From Lactarius indigo (taxonomy: Eukaryota > Basidiomycota > Agaricomycetes > Russulales > Russulaceae), in the NCBI GenBank assembly GCA_025766275.1, contig JAFKAC010000064.1, forward strand, positions 1 to 64,000: a DNA stretch of 64,000 nt, in the 5' to 3' direction. Position 1 is the first letter of the stretch, and each line of letters begins with the position of its first letter. The translations under genes were made by a program, and so were the position numbers. The notes under the pieces are model-generated. The model saw nothing but the letters and a program-made list of their open reading frames with translations, did no database searches and was not told the origin of the DNA. Below are positions 47,368 through 59,000 of this stretch, piece after piece.

Positions 47368-48652
47368 CAGATGATACATACGAGGTGGGAGTCCTATATG
47401 AGTGCCTCTATCCATTGAGTAATGTTGCGAACAGGATATCAAGTCCTTGAAGTACCGCATTATTATTACAAGTCCCGAGCGCGTTCTTAATGACCGGAAG
47501 TTCCTTGAACTGTGGAAGCTGAAGAAATTTGTTAACAGACTGCACAATATTATATTCGACAAGGCCCACTGTATCAGCCAGTGGTCAGGGGATTTCCGCC
47601 CCGAGTATGCTGAAGTTGGGAGGCTACGTTGGCTACTCCCTGGACATGTTGTCTTCTATGCGGCATCTGCAACGCTACCGTCTCGTGTTCTTGGCCACAT
47701 AAAGTCTGTTCTTCAGATGTGATCAGAGAGAACTAGGGAGATTCGGCTCAGCAATGATCGCCCGAATATTCACTTGCTTACCTTGGAGATGCTGGACCCT
47801 ATAAACTCGTGCCATGACATCCTCCACGTGCTTAGGTTCGATGGGAATCCCCCACCGCCCCCATTCATGGTTTTTTGTAACGACCGAAAAGAAATGGAGA
47901 GACTTTGCCTGTTTGCTCGTTCACATGTGCCTTCTGAACTTGTCGGGAAGCTTCTCTGGTTCCATTCTGGTATGAGTACAAGCTTCCGGACAGAAACGAT
48001 CAAGAAACTTCGCTTAAATGAAATATGGGGGATCTTCTGTACCGATGCAGCTGGAATGGTGTGTTGTTATCCATAAATTGTTGAAGTCGTGCCAATCAGT
48101 TGTTAGGGTCTTGACCTGTGCAATATCGAGCTTGTTGTTCAGTGGAAACATACAAAGTCATTTTGTATGCTCTGGCAGCATCTTGGTCGTGCAGCAAGAG
48201 ATCCATCAACTGAAGCTACCAGGATTTATATTGTCGAGCCGAAATTCATGGACTGCCGCATGCAAACCAAACAGAAAGCAGCAACAAATGCCGGGAAATT
48301 GCAGCAGAGGCAACTGCACGGAGTCCCAGACACAGTGGATGTAACATCAACATCAATGAGTGCGCATGTGCAGAGTGGGAAGGCTGGCCCATCTTCATGG
48401 AAGTGGCCTCGCCACCAGCGCAATCAACCAGAGCCTGATTCTGGTGCACCGCATACAACGGGCAGTGTTACAGTTTCACCCTCTCGACCTTGGCAAACAG
48501 CGATACAAAGAGTGCAATCACGTGAAGAAGAAGAGGATGACGAAGAAAAGGCTGAGATAAGCCACAAACCAAGAAATAAGTGCCCCGGCCTGCGATACCA
48601 CTGGACCTTCTGCGATGACACGCAGAATTGTAGGTTCCACCGGCCCGGATAG
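47368..48652 (+). pseudogene. RecQ-like helicase, piece 3 (C-terminal two thirds)
   Basis: Resumes the frame with (S)DDTYE, a 50-nt intron 47385-47434 (gtggga...acag), DIKSLKYRIIITSPERVLND, then the Walker B region FDKAHCISQW (DEAH changed to DKAH by GAG to AAG), DFRPEY, and SATLPSRVL. A TGA at 47720-47722 interrupts after LQM. The frame continues LSNDRPNIHLLTLEML, FMVFCNDRKEMERLC, WFHSGMS, and FCTDAAGM. A 48-nt intron follows (48059-48106), then GLDLCNIELVVQW, LWQHLGRAARDPSTEATRIY, to TAG at 48650-48652. The last about 60 codons (from VTVSPSRPW) lie within LTR-C-like sequence. Similar to fungal RecQ/telomere-linked-type helicases. Non-functional: two large insertions, a stop and a mutated DEAH. 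Confidence 0.88.
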
Positions 48653-48892
48653 GAACAATATCAAGTTGCCCGTCACGTGACCCCGGCATGTGACCTGGCT
48701 AGAATGCACCGGAAGAGTCCAGATGAGCTTGTGCCTGGCTGACTGATGTTTGGTACCTGATGACTGATGCTGACTGTGGATTACTCATAGACGATTACAC
48801 TGTTATGATAAGGATGACTGATGCCCTGCTCCGATTGGTTGACTAACTGTATACTTACACATTCCCGATGACACTCTTACTGTACGATTACT
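48471..48892 (+). repeat. LTR-C copy 3, truncated
   Basis: Begins tgttac at 48471 and aligns with 23656-24085 along its length (shared cacgtgaccccggcatgtga, tgactgatg repeats). It stops matching at gattact, 18 bp before the E3 LTR. The 3' half with TATA and terminus is absent. It supplies the stop codon of the helicase frame. Confidence 0.7.
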
Positions 48893-48910
48893 GTTATGGT
48901 TATGCGCGTT

Positions 48911-49442
48911 TGTAACGCCATCACGACGTCAGCTCGACTTGAGCTCGTTTTAAGGGTAGTAACAACTCAGTGAATACGCCAACACGACGACGTGAAGGTC
49001 CGTGTCCTTGCCCAGGTGAATACATGAAGGTACACTGGCAAGTCTTGATTGCTTGTACTTGGTCACAATAGAGTCGAATGCGAACTTGACAAACTTAGAG
49101 AAGAAGAAGAGAAAGAGAGGTAAAAGAGAATACAAGTGACGATTCAAGAAGACCAAGATGGCGTATCTTGGTCTTCACAAGACAGGTTAAATACAAGTCG
49201 AGCAGGCTTACAAGCGCTGCTATGAGTCACAGTAAAATAGCATCCAACGTATTGCAAAAGCCACGCAAAACTAATACTACTAGTACCTGTACTAGTATCG
49301 AGTCATCGAGGTACCGCTCAGTCAGCTATCAATCGTAATCGCCTATCGCACCACCGTATCACCGTAAGTAAGTCCGCAACTAATCTACCTTACCGCCGTA
49401 GTTGCAACTGGTACAGTAAGGGTCCCGAGTTGAAACATAACA
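48911..49442 (-). repeat. E3 3' LTR
   Basis: 532 bp (tgtaacg...ataaca), same length as the E4 LTRs and clearly homologous. Contains the gaagaccaagatggcgtatcttgg inverted-repeat region. The minus-strand polypurine tract gagaagggggtga adjoins at 49443-49455. Confidence 0.9.
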
Positions 49443-49471
49443 TCACCCCCTTCTCAGCGTGAGACCCCAAC

Positions 49472-52400
49472 TCACCGAAAGTCTCGTGGTTGCCAACTGC
49501 ACTGTTCGTCGGCAATGCGCTCCAACGCGGTGGCATGTTCAAGGCGATAGATGCAGTCGCACTTGTCATCCTGCGCACAGAGAATCATAGCGCGGAGTTG
49601 ACTCACCCATGCATGAAGTCGGTCGACTTCGAAACTCACCGCGCGGTAGCGCGTCACCTTGGCCGTGAGTGTCTCGTCGTTGATTCGGTTGAGGGCGCGG
49701 TCGGTGATCTTGTCGGCTGCAAAGATCACCAGGTCCTCGTGGGGGTAGATGGGGCGCTGTGTCGGTGATACATGCGGCTCGGCATACAGGGGTTTGCCAT
49801 AAATGTGAGGCGAACCTGGTATGACTCCCAATATCATCGGCTCTGCCCCTCCAATAAGCTGAACGTGGGAGGCGTCCCTCTCGACGCTGTCTGGCCCAGT
49901 GATGGGGTACGCAATATGATGGGGTCGTCGATTAGCCCGGAACCCCTCAGGTGCAATGACGTGCGCTGGGTCCTCAGCCGCGGTGAAGTCGCGGGTTGGT
50001 GCTGCACCGGGGACTCGCAGACATCCTCAAAACATGGGGGAGCCGTCGGTGTAGACGAGCCATGGCGTGATGCGGGGATCAGTAGGGTCGCGTTTCGTTC
50101 AAAGGAGGGGATGTCTCGCCGGGTAGTAATCGTCGTCGTCATGGCCAGCCTCAGCAGCTGCCACCGCTCCCGGCGCTCCCTCATCTCCCTCAGCCGTGCT
50201 GCCGCCGCCTCCAGCTGCTCCTTCTGCCACTCCGCCACTACTTTCCTCCAACCCTCCAACTTGTATTCCATCAGAGCTTGTGCGCTCCTTGTTGCGTGGG
50301 AAAACTCCGCGAACGCCGATGAGGTTGTCACTTGGGGGGATAGCGGCGATGGGTTCGTGCTCCCCTGTGTCGTTTTGGAAGACGTGGACAACGCGTGGCT
50401 CGTCGTCGGGCCTGGTTATGGGGTCTGGGAATTGGGTGATGACATGTGCCCATTCTTGCGTGGTGATAGGCCCCTCTGCTGGTCTAAGAGGCGTCCATGG
50501 TGTGAGCTGAGTGTTGGGTACTTCGGTGTCGTCGTCTTCAGCCAGGAGGGCGCGTGCATCCTGTGCAAGGGAGTCGAGGAGTGCCGCTTGTGTGACATGT
50601 CGTAGGGGAGAAGTGGGCATAGATGTAGTAGTGGTAGAGCGAAGGAAAAGGGGATGACTTTCCTCCGTTCGTATTCTACTCGTTTTATCCGTTTTCCCGT
50701 GTGCTCGTGTTTCTTGATATAGACGGAGGGCTTCAGGCGCAAAGACGTCATCTTTGTTGACCCACTGGTTCTCCGAGTCTGGATACCCCTTCCATTTGAT
50801 GAGGTACTGAAGGCGTCTTCCCCTGCCGAAGTGCCGAGAATCTAGAATGGCCTTGACTTCATATTCTTCCTCCCCATCAATCAGCTCGGGCGGTGGTCGT
50901 GTGAAATTTTTGCCGTGAAGAGGGGTTTGCTTGTACGGCGTGAGCAAATCGATGTGAAACACTGAGTGAATGCTCCACTGCGTGGGAAGTTCCAATCGAT
51001 AGTTGTAAGGGGACATCACCTGCGTCACCCGAAAAGGCCCGTGGCGTCGTGCCACTAATTTCACCATGGGTTGATTGGTCCGGAGATGTTTGCCTTCTAA
51101 CCACACGAGGTCTCCTATTTTGAACTTGGGCGTATCTTTGTTACGGACCCACGCTTCTTGGGCCTTTTTTATGAGGCGCTGAGCATCCTCCCTGGCTTCT
51201 TTTAGTTGTTTTAGCCGCGCTGTCACCTGAGGAAGGGGGGATGGCTTATCCGTCCAATCCACTTGTGGGTCGTATCCCATCAGAAGTTGAAATGGGGACT
51301 GCCTCGTGTGTTCATGTGGCCAATTGTTGTGCGCAAATTCAGCGATTGGCAGATAAGTGGTCCAGTTATCTTGTTGCTCATTTACCCAAAAGCGCAGATA
51401 CTGTTCTAACCATTGATTAGTGCATTCGGATTGCCCGTCGGTGCGTGGGTGGTACGCCGTAGATATGTTCTGTTGGATGCCCAGGACGCGGCAGATTTCT
51501 CGGGTGAATTTTGACGCGAAGCGGGGGTCCTGGTCACTGATGCATTTACGCGGTAACCTGAAATGCTTGAATACGTGAGTGACGTACAGGGATGCGGTTT
51601 CTTCTGCCGTTATTTCTTCTCGACATGGGATGAAGATGGAGGCTTTGCTGCAATCATGGTCTGTGATGGTCAGTATAGTGTCGTACCCCCTCGATGGCGG
51701 GAGTTTGGTGATAAAGTCCATGGCAACTGTCTGGAAGGGTGTGGCTTCCAAGACTGGCGTAATAGGGTGCAGTGCAGCCCGTATGGGCCTCGTGTTTACT
51801 TTGTTCCGTTGGCACTCTGCACAACCCTGTACGTACTCGTATACATCTTTTCGTAATCGCGGCCACCAGTAGTGTCGTTCTAGGATCCGTTGCGTCCTCG
51901 CGATTCCGGGGTGGCCGTGTATTGGTAGGTCATGGTGGTCGTGTATTAGTACACGGTATACTGACGCAGGTCCAGTTATTACAAACCTGCTGTCCTTGTA
52001 CCATTCCCCTTCTATTTTCTTGAGGCGATGGGGATCTACCCACATTTTGATCACTTCGTTGTCTTGTTGATAGTGTGGTTGCAGCAGGTTTGGATTCGCG
52101 ATGAAGGTACGTGCGACGTTGAGGGTTCTTACGAATACCTCGGGGGGTAGAACGACGACTTCACTGTTGTCGCCTATTCCCTGGTCGTAGTCTGGCCGTC
52201 TCGACAGGGCGTCTGCTCGGCCATTGTTCTTCCCCTTGATGTGGTGAATCTCGAAGTCGTATTCAGAAAGTTCGAGTACTTCCCTTGCGACCTGTCTACT
52301 GATCTTCTGCGGTGACTTCCAATACTGCAGGTTGAGGTGGTCCGAGTAGATTTTGATTTTGTGGGGGGCTCCTGCAAGTAGTGGTTGCCAATTTCGCAGG

Positions 52401-53400
52401 GCTTTGACTATGGCAAGCAGTTCTAAGTTGTAAATGTCGTAATTCCGTTCTGCTTCTGAGAGCGTGGCCGAGTAGTAGCCTATGGGGTGTCGTTTTCCGT
52501 CAGCCTTTCGTTGTAACAGTACGGCTCCCACCGCGTATCTGGAGGCATCAACCTCTAGCTCAAACGGATCTTGAAGTACTGGGTGTGCCAGTACTGGTTC
52601 TTTGGTTACGAGGCATTTGAGAGTGTTGAATGCCCTCTCTTCTTCTTCTGTCCATCGCCATTCTTCGTCCTTGCATGTCAGCTTAGTGAGTGGCTTCGCG
52701 TGAGTTGCGAAACCGCAGATGAAAAGTCTGTAAAAGTTGCAGAATCCGAGGAACGATCAAACGTCTTTGACCTTTGTTGGCGTCGGCCAATCCTTGATGC
52801 CTTGAACTTTTACAGGGTCCATTCGGGTCACCCCCCTCTCAAGGATTACCCCCAGGTAATCCATCCGCGGCTGGTGGAATAGGCACTTCTCGAGTTTGAA
52901 ATAGAGGTTGTGTTCCACCGCAATGCGCAACACATCACGTACAGCAGCTATGTGGGCTGGCAAATCGTGGTCAAAGTGAGTGGCGATCCCGATGTCGTCC
53001 ATGTAGACACGTATCGTTGTTCCAAGGCGTTCATGTTTCGCGATCATGTTGCGATAGATGTGGTTCATCATCGCTTGGAAGGTAGCGGGGGAGTTGGTAA
53101 GCCCGAAGAACATAACCGTGGGTTCAAAAAGTCCGAATTTGGTTTTGAATGCCGCCTTCTCTTGGTCACCGTCGCGAATGCGGATGTTGTTATAGCCCCA
53201 ATGAATGTCAAGTTTCGTGTAGATGTGGGCGTTGCTGAGGTCGAGAATGAGATCTTGAATGAGCGGTAGCGGATATTGGTTGCGAATCGTATGCGAGTTG
53301 ATGACTCGGTAGTCCTGTACCGGGCGCAGTTTTCCGTCCTTCTTTTTGATGAAGAAGAAAGAGGAGGCGTACGGGGAAATGGAAGGGCGCAAATACCCCT
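49472..53400 (-). pseudogene. E3 pol, distal part (RT to C-terminus)
   Basis: From KGYLRPSIS next to the LTR-C insertion: RT (YMDDIGIAT), RNase H (FELEVDASRYAVGAVLL, with R for the usual G; IYSDHLNLQYW), integrase (HGHPGI; CAECQ; TITDHD; DPRFASKF; GQSECTNQW), chromodomain (YLIKWKGYPDSENQWV, about 50755-50880), the C-terminal extension (EGFRANRRPHHIAYPI; LYGKPLYAEP), to the stop at 49472. Internal TGA at 52757-52759, 50099-50101 and 50027-50029, all in one frame and all at positions where relatives carry Arg. Confidence 0.88.
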
Positions 53401-54212
53401 TGTTACGCTTGTATGGGCATAGTGTCCGACTTGGATGGTACTGTGGGAACACAATGCCCCAGGTTGTCAGCTGACTTATGGGGGAGGCAAATACAGCCAA
53501 GGCGTCCCCTAGTCGACAAGAATACTTAGCAGTCTTCTATCAGACAGAAGTACTGAGAGGCAGAGAATGGCAGATAAGAGGGGAAAGGGGAATGAGCAAA
53601 CAGCCCAAGGGAGGTGGCAAACAGCCCAGCTCAAAAGATAGAGGGAAAGCCGCAAACAGCAGGTACAATTCCACAAGATCTCAAGCTAAGGAACCGGGGA
53701 TACAAGCTACCCTACTTATACCTTAGCTATTGTAAAGTTCGAACTCAGCAACCCTAATACAACGATCCTAGGGTGAGTAATCGTACAGTAAGAGTGTCAT
53801 CAGGAATGTGTAATCATCAGTCAGCATACAGTCAGTTATCCAATCGCAACAGAGTATCAGTCATCCTTATCGTAACAGTGTAATCGTCTATGAGTAATCC
53901 ACAGTCAGCATCAGTCATCAGGTACCAAACATCAGTCAGCCAGGCACAAGCTCATCTGGACTCTTCCGGTGCATTCTAGCCAGGTCACATGCCGGGGTCA
54001 TGTGACGGGCGACTTGGATATTGCTTTATCCGGGCTGGTGGAACCTACAATTCTGCGCATCATTGCAGAAGGTCCAGTGGACTTGCGGTCCGGGGCACTT
54101 ATCTCTTGGTTTATGGCTTATCTTAGCCCTTTCTTCGTCCTTTTCTGGTTCTTCACATGATCGTATTTGTTGTATCGCCGTTTGCCGAGGTCATGGGGGT
54201 AAAACCGTAACA
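53401..54212 (-). repeat. LTR-C solo LTR number 2
   Basis: 812 bp, tgttacg...cgtaaca, flanked by perfect cccct duplications (53396-53400, 54213-54217), inserted between the KQG and YLRPS codons of E3 pol. Inverted relative to copy 1 and uninterrupted, giving the full family length. Confidence 0.9.
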
Positions 54213-55022
54213 CCCCTGTTTCAATTTTTCATCGAGGAATTCTTTTAATTCCCCTTCCTCCTTTTGCGTCATAGGGTATATCTTGCAGTCGATCGACGCC
54301 GGCACCGATGGTTTGAAGTCAATTGCGTGGTCCCAGGGTCGCGATGGAGGGAAGCGGTGTGAAGCCTGTTCGTTGAATAGTGTGCTGAATTCCGCGTAGA
54401 CCGGCGGAAGGGCGACTTCCGTTTGTTGTTGTTTCGCCGATATGGCCAACTCCGTCAAGGTGGTGGCCCGGGCGAAGGTCTCCTCTTCCTCCAGCTCTCA
54501 GACTATTGCGTCTTTTTCGGTCGTGATTAGAGCCCGAATGGCGGGCACCATGAGTAGTTCTTTGGTGGTTGCCAGTACCACCGGCTGCATGTCGGGATGC
54601 ATGGTCGCTGTCGCCCAGCTGATAGTGGGCTCGAAGGTGCTCAACCATGGGTAGCCTAGTACCATGTTTTTGCTGCCAAGATCGGTGACCAAGAAGGTCA
54701 TCTTCTTAACCTGTCCTCGTGTTTTCACCTCTAGGTTAACATAATGAGTGATTAACCCAGCTTTGTTTTCGGTGTTGTCTATATTCCATATTTTGTGAGG
54801 CGTTTCCAGGGCCGTGATCGGGACTCCTGCCCGGGCGGCCATGCCTGGCTTGATGAAGTTGTCGGTAGCTCCGGAGTCTACCAGTGCGTTTGCTTCAGTC
54901 GTTTGGTAATTCGTGCAGACAATCACTGGGATTCGTAGAGATCGATAGCGCGTTGTCACAATTACAGAATTACATTGTAATGCCCTCACCCAGACTGACG
55001 GGTTCAGGCACCCTGAAAACCC
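54213..55022 (-). pseudogene. E3 pol, proximal part (protease to RT start)
   Basis: From the frameshift heptamer (plus-strand aaaaccc 55016-55022) through RLNPSVWVRAL-like start, protease LVDSGATDNFI (about 54865), VLGYPWLSTFEPT, a TGA at 54498-54500, then FPPSRPWDHAIDFKP and ELKEFLDEKLKQG up to the LTR-C insertion. The upstream heptamer GGGGAAA differs from the GGGAAAA of E1/E4, but GGGTTTT is kept. Confidence 0.85.
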
Positions 55023-55478
55023 TCTTTCCCCCACAGATCTTGGAGTATGAGGTCCTTTACTTCGTCCGTGCTGTTGGCCACCTGTGTTAACCATTCCTTC
55101 GCTTGTTCTCCTGCCGTCTTGGCTGCGCTAATTTGTGGTGCGGGTGTTGCGCTGGGTGCTGGTGTTGCGTACCCTGGCAACGATGGTTCATACTGGGATA
55201 CCGGCCCCGGAGATCCCAGCCATTGAGGCGGCCAGGCGGTTTCGGTCATCCTGCTGCTTGAGGAGGGGTTAGGCCATGGCCTCTGGTTTCTTGGGTATGG
55301 GCAATTTCGTGAGAGGTGTCCCAGGGCGTTACAATTATAGCAAAGGACGTTCCTTAGATCCTGCCGGGATCCTCCTCTCCCTCGTCCCCGCGCTCCGGGT
55401 CCTCCCCTTGGTGGGAAGGGAGGTGCAGGCCAGTCGCGATGGGGCAGTTTATTGAAGTTGATGTCCTCGGAACCTGCG
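55004..55478 (-). pseudogene. E3 gag, C-terminal part
   Basis: Residues from GSEDINFNKLP to the gag stop 55004-55006. Includes an Arg/Gly patch (GARGRGRGGSR) and CCHC knuckle CYNCNALGHLSRNC (about 55310-55355). Cut at 55478 by E4; continues at 63366. Confidence 0.87.
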
Positions 55479-56010
55479 TGTAACGTCGTCACGACGTCAG
55501 CCCGACTTGAGCTCGAAAGAGGCGATAACAACTTAGCGAAGATCCTTGCTGACACGATGACACATAGGTCCGTGTTCTTGTCCCGGTGAATACTCAGAGG
55601 TACACCGACAAGACTCGATAGGTAGTCACAAGCGGAGTTGAACTTGGTCTAGCACTATAAGGCGAAAGAGAGATGAGGGAGAAATGGAAACAAGTGACGA
55701 TTCAAGAAGACCAAGATGGCGTATCTTGGTCTTCGCAAGACAGTTTAAATACAAGTCAAGCAGGCTTTCAAGCGCTGCTATGAGTCACAGTAATGTAGCG
55801 TCCAACGTATCGCGTAAGTAGCTCGAATCCTAATACTACTAGTACCAGTACTAGTGGCGTCAGTCATCAGTCAGCAATCGTATCGTATCTCCTATCACAT
55901 CACCGTATCACCATAGTAGAGTCCACAACTAATCTTCCTTACCGCCATAGCTGCAACCGGTACAGTAAGGGTTCCGAGTCATGTGTAGTCGTACAGTCCA
56001 AAACGTGACA
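55479..56010 (-). repeat. E4 3' LTR
   Basis: 532 bp, tgtaacg...cgtgaca. Minus-strand polypurine tract aaaagagggggtga adjoins at 56011-56024. Confidence 0.92.
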
Positions 56011-56041
56011 TCACCCCCTCTTTTAGTGTGAGACCCCAGAC

Positions 56042-59000
56042 TCACCGAAAGTTGCGAGGCGGCCAAGTGCGCTGTTCGTCGGCAATGCACTCTAAGGCGG
56101 TGGTGCGCTCCAAGCGATAGATGGCGTTGCGTTGGTCGTCCTGCGCACATTCGATCATCGTGCGGAGTTGGCTCACCCTAGCTCGGAGTCGATCCAGTTC
56201 GTAGCTGGCCGCGCGGAAGCGCGTGACCTCCGCAGTGAGCGACTCATTGTTGATACGATTGAGCGCGCGGTCGGTGATCTTGTCCGCTTCAAAGACAACC
56301 AAGTCCTCGTGTGGGTACGTAGGGCGGAGTGCAGCAGGTACGTGGGGGTCGGCGTAGAAGGGCTTACCGTAGACGTGTGGTGAACCCGGTATGACCCCTA
56401 ATATTAGGGGGTCCGCCCCTCCGATAATCTGAACGTGCGACGCGTCCCTCTCTACTCCATCTGGCCCGGTGATGGGGTATCAAATGTAATGGGGTCGTCG
56501 GTTCGCCCGGAACCCTTCAGGCGCAATGACATGCGCGGGGTCCTCGGCGGCGGTGAACGGACAGTGATCGGCGGCACCAGGCACGCGCACACGTCCTCGA
56601 TACATGGGGGACCCGTCGGTGTAGACGAGCCAGGGCGTGATGAGGGGATTATCAGGGTCGCGTTTCGTTCGAAGGAAGGGGTGTCTCGCCGGGTAATAAT
56701 CTTCGTTGTCATGGCCAGCCTCAGCTGCCGCCATCGCTGCCGACGCTCGCACATCTCCCTCAGTCGGGCCGCTGCTGAGTCGAGCTGCTCCTTCTGCCAC
56801 GCTGCCGCTACCCTCTTCCACCCCTCCAACTCATACTCCATCAGCGCTTGAACGCTGGTCGTTGCTCGGGAAAACTCCGCGAACGCCAATGAGGTCGTCG
56901 CTTGGGGGGATAGCGGCGATGGGTTCTCGCTCACCGCGATCATTTCGGAAGACGTGGACGACGGCTTGGTCGTCGTCTGGAGTGGTTGTTGGGTCTGGGA
57001 ATCTGGTGACGACGTTGATCCATTCTTGCACGGTGATGGGCCCCTCTGTTGGTGCAAGAGGCGTCCATGGTGTGAGCTGAGTGTCAGGAACTTCGGTGTC
57101 GTCGTCCTCCGCCAGGAGGGCACGGGCGTCTTCTGCAAGGGAGTCGAGGAGTCGTGCTTGTGTGACATGGCGTAATGGAGAAGTGGGCATGAGAGTAGTA
57201 ATGGCGGAGCGAAGGAAGAGGGGATGACCGTCCTCTGTTCGGGCGACTCCTACTTTATCCCTTTTACTGTGGGCCTGTGTTTCCATATACAGTCGGAGAG
57301 CTTCTGGTGCGAAGACATCATCCTTATTGACCCACTGGTTCTCCGAGTCCGGGTATCCCTTCCATTTGATGAGATATTGAAGGCGTCTCCCCCTGCCGAA
57401 ATGCCGGGTGTCTAGAATGGCCTTGACTTTGTATTCCTCTTCTCCATCTATCAGTTCGGGTGGCAGTTGTGTGAAGTTCTCCCCGTGTAGGAGGGTTTGC
57501 TTGTATGGGGTGAGAAGATTGATGTGAAACACTGGGTGAATGCTCCACTGCGTGGGAAGTTCCAATCGATAATTGTACGGGGACATCACCTGTACTACCC
57601 GAAAGGGTCCGTGGCGTCGCGCTGCCAATTTCGCCGTGGGCTGATTGGTTCGGAGATGTTTGCCCTCAAGCCACACGAGGTCATTAACGCTGAACTTGGG
57701 CGTATCCTTGTTGCGCACCCATGACTCCTGAGCCTTCTTGATGAGGCGTTGAGCGTTACTTCTGGCTTCTTTTAGTTGTGTGAGTCGCGTGGTCACTTGG
57801 GGAATAGGAGAGGGCTTATCCGTCCAATCAGCTTGGGGGTCGTATCCCATCAGAAGTTGGAACGGCGATTGTTTGGTGTGTTCATGAGGCCAATTATTGT
57901 GCGCGAATTCCGCGATTGGCAGGTAAGTAGTCCAGTTATCTTGACACTCGTTTACCCAAAAGCGCAAGTATTGCTCTAACCACTGGTTGGTCCTTTCCGA
58001 CTGTCCGTCAGTGCGTGGGTGGTATGCTGTGGAGATGTTTTGTTGGACTCCTAGGATTCTGCATGCCTCCCTTGTGAACTTGGACGTGAACCACGGGTCC
58101 CGATCGCTAATGATTTTGCGCGGTAATCTGAATCGTTTAAAGACGTGATTGACGTACAGTGCCGCGGTCTCCTCCGCCATTATCTCTTCTCTGCATGGTA
58201 TGAACACCGATGCCTTGCTACAATCATGATCCGTGACTGTGAGGATGCTATTGTACCCCTTTGATTCCGGCAATTTAGTGATGAAGTCGACTGCCACGGT
58301 CTGAAAAGGGGTCGCATCAAGTATTGGCATGATGGGGTGTAAAGCCGCTCATATGGGGCGCGTGTTGACTTTGTTCCACTGGCACTCGGCACATCCTTGA
58401 ATGTATTTGTATACGTCCTTTCGCAGCCTTGGCCACCAGTAATGTCGTTCCAGGATTCATTGCGTCTTCGCAATTCCCGGATGTCCATGTATTGGTAAGT
58501 TGTGGTGGTCATGGATCAGTACGCGGTGCGTCGATGCTGGCCCCGTTACTACGAACCTTCTGTCCTTATACCATTCTCCCTGTATTTTCTTCAAATGATG
58601 GGGATCCACCCACACCTTGATCACCTCTTCATCTTGCTGGTGCCGCGGTTGTGTTAGGTTTGGGTTGAGAGTGAGCGTTCGTGCCATGTTGAGGGCTCAG
58701 ACGAAGACCTCAGGTGGTAGTACCACGACCTCACTGTTGTCTTCGGTTCCCTGATCGTAATCAGGTTGCCGCGACAGTGCGTTGGCCCTTCCGTTGTTTT
58801 TCCCTTTGATGTGGTGAATTTCGAAGTCGTATTCAGAAAGTTCAAGTACTTCCCTGGTGACCCGTCTGCTGATCTTTTGCGGCAACTTCCAGTACTGAAG
58901 GTTTAGGTGGTCCGAGTAGATCTTGATTTTGTGTGGGGCCCCCGCAAGTAGCGGCCTCCAGTGGCGTAGGGCCTTGACGATGGCGAGCAACTCTAGGTCA

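Noticed and set aside
23533..48652. Helitron or other rolling-circle element based on the helicase
   Set aside because: The protein is RecQ-like, not Pif1-like; no HUH replication motif and no Helitron ends were seen.
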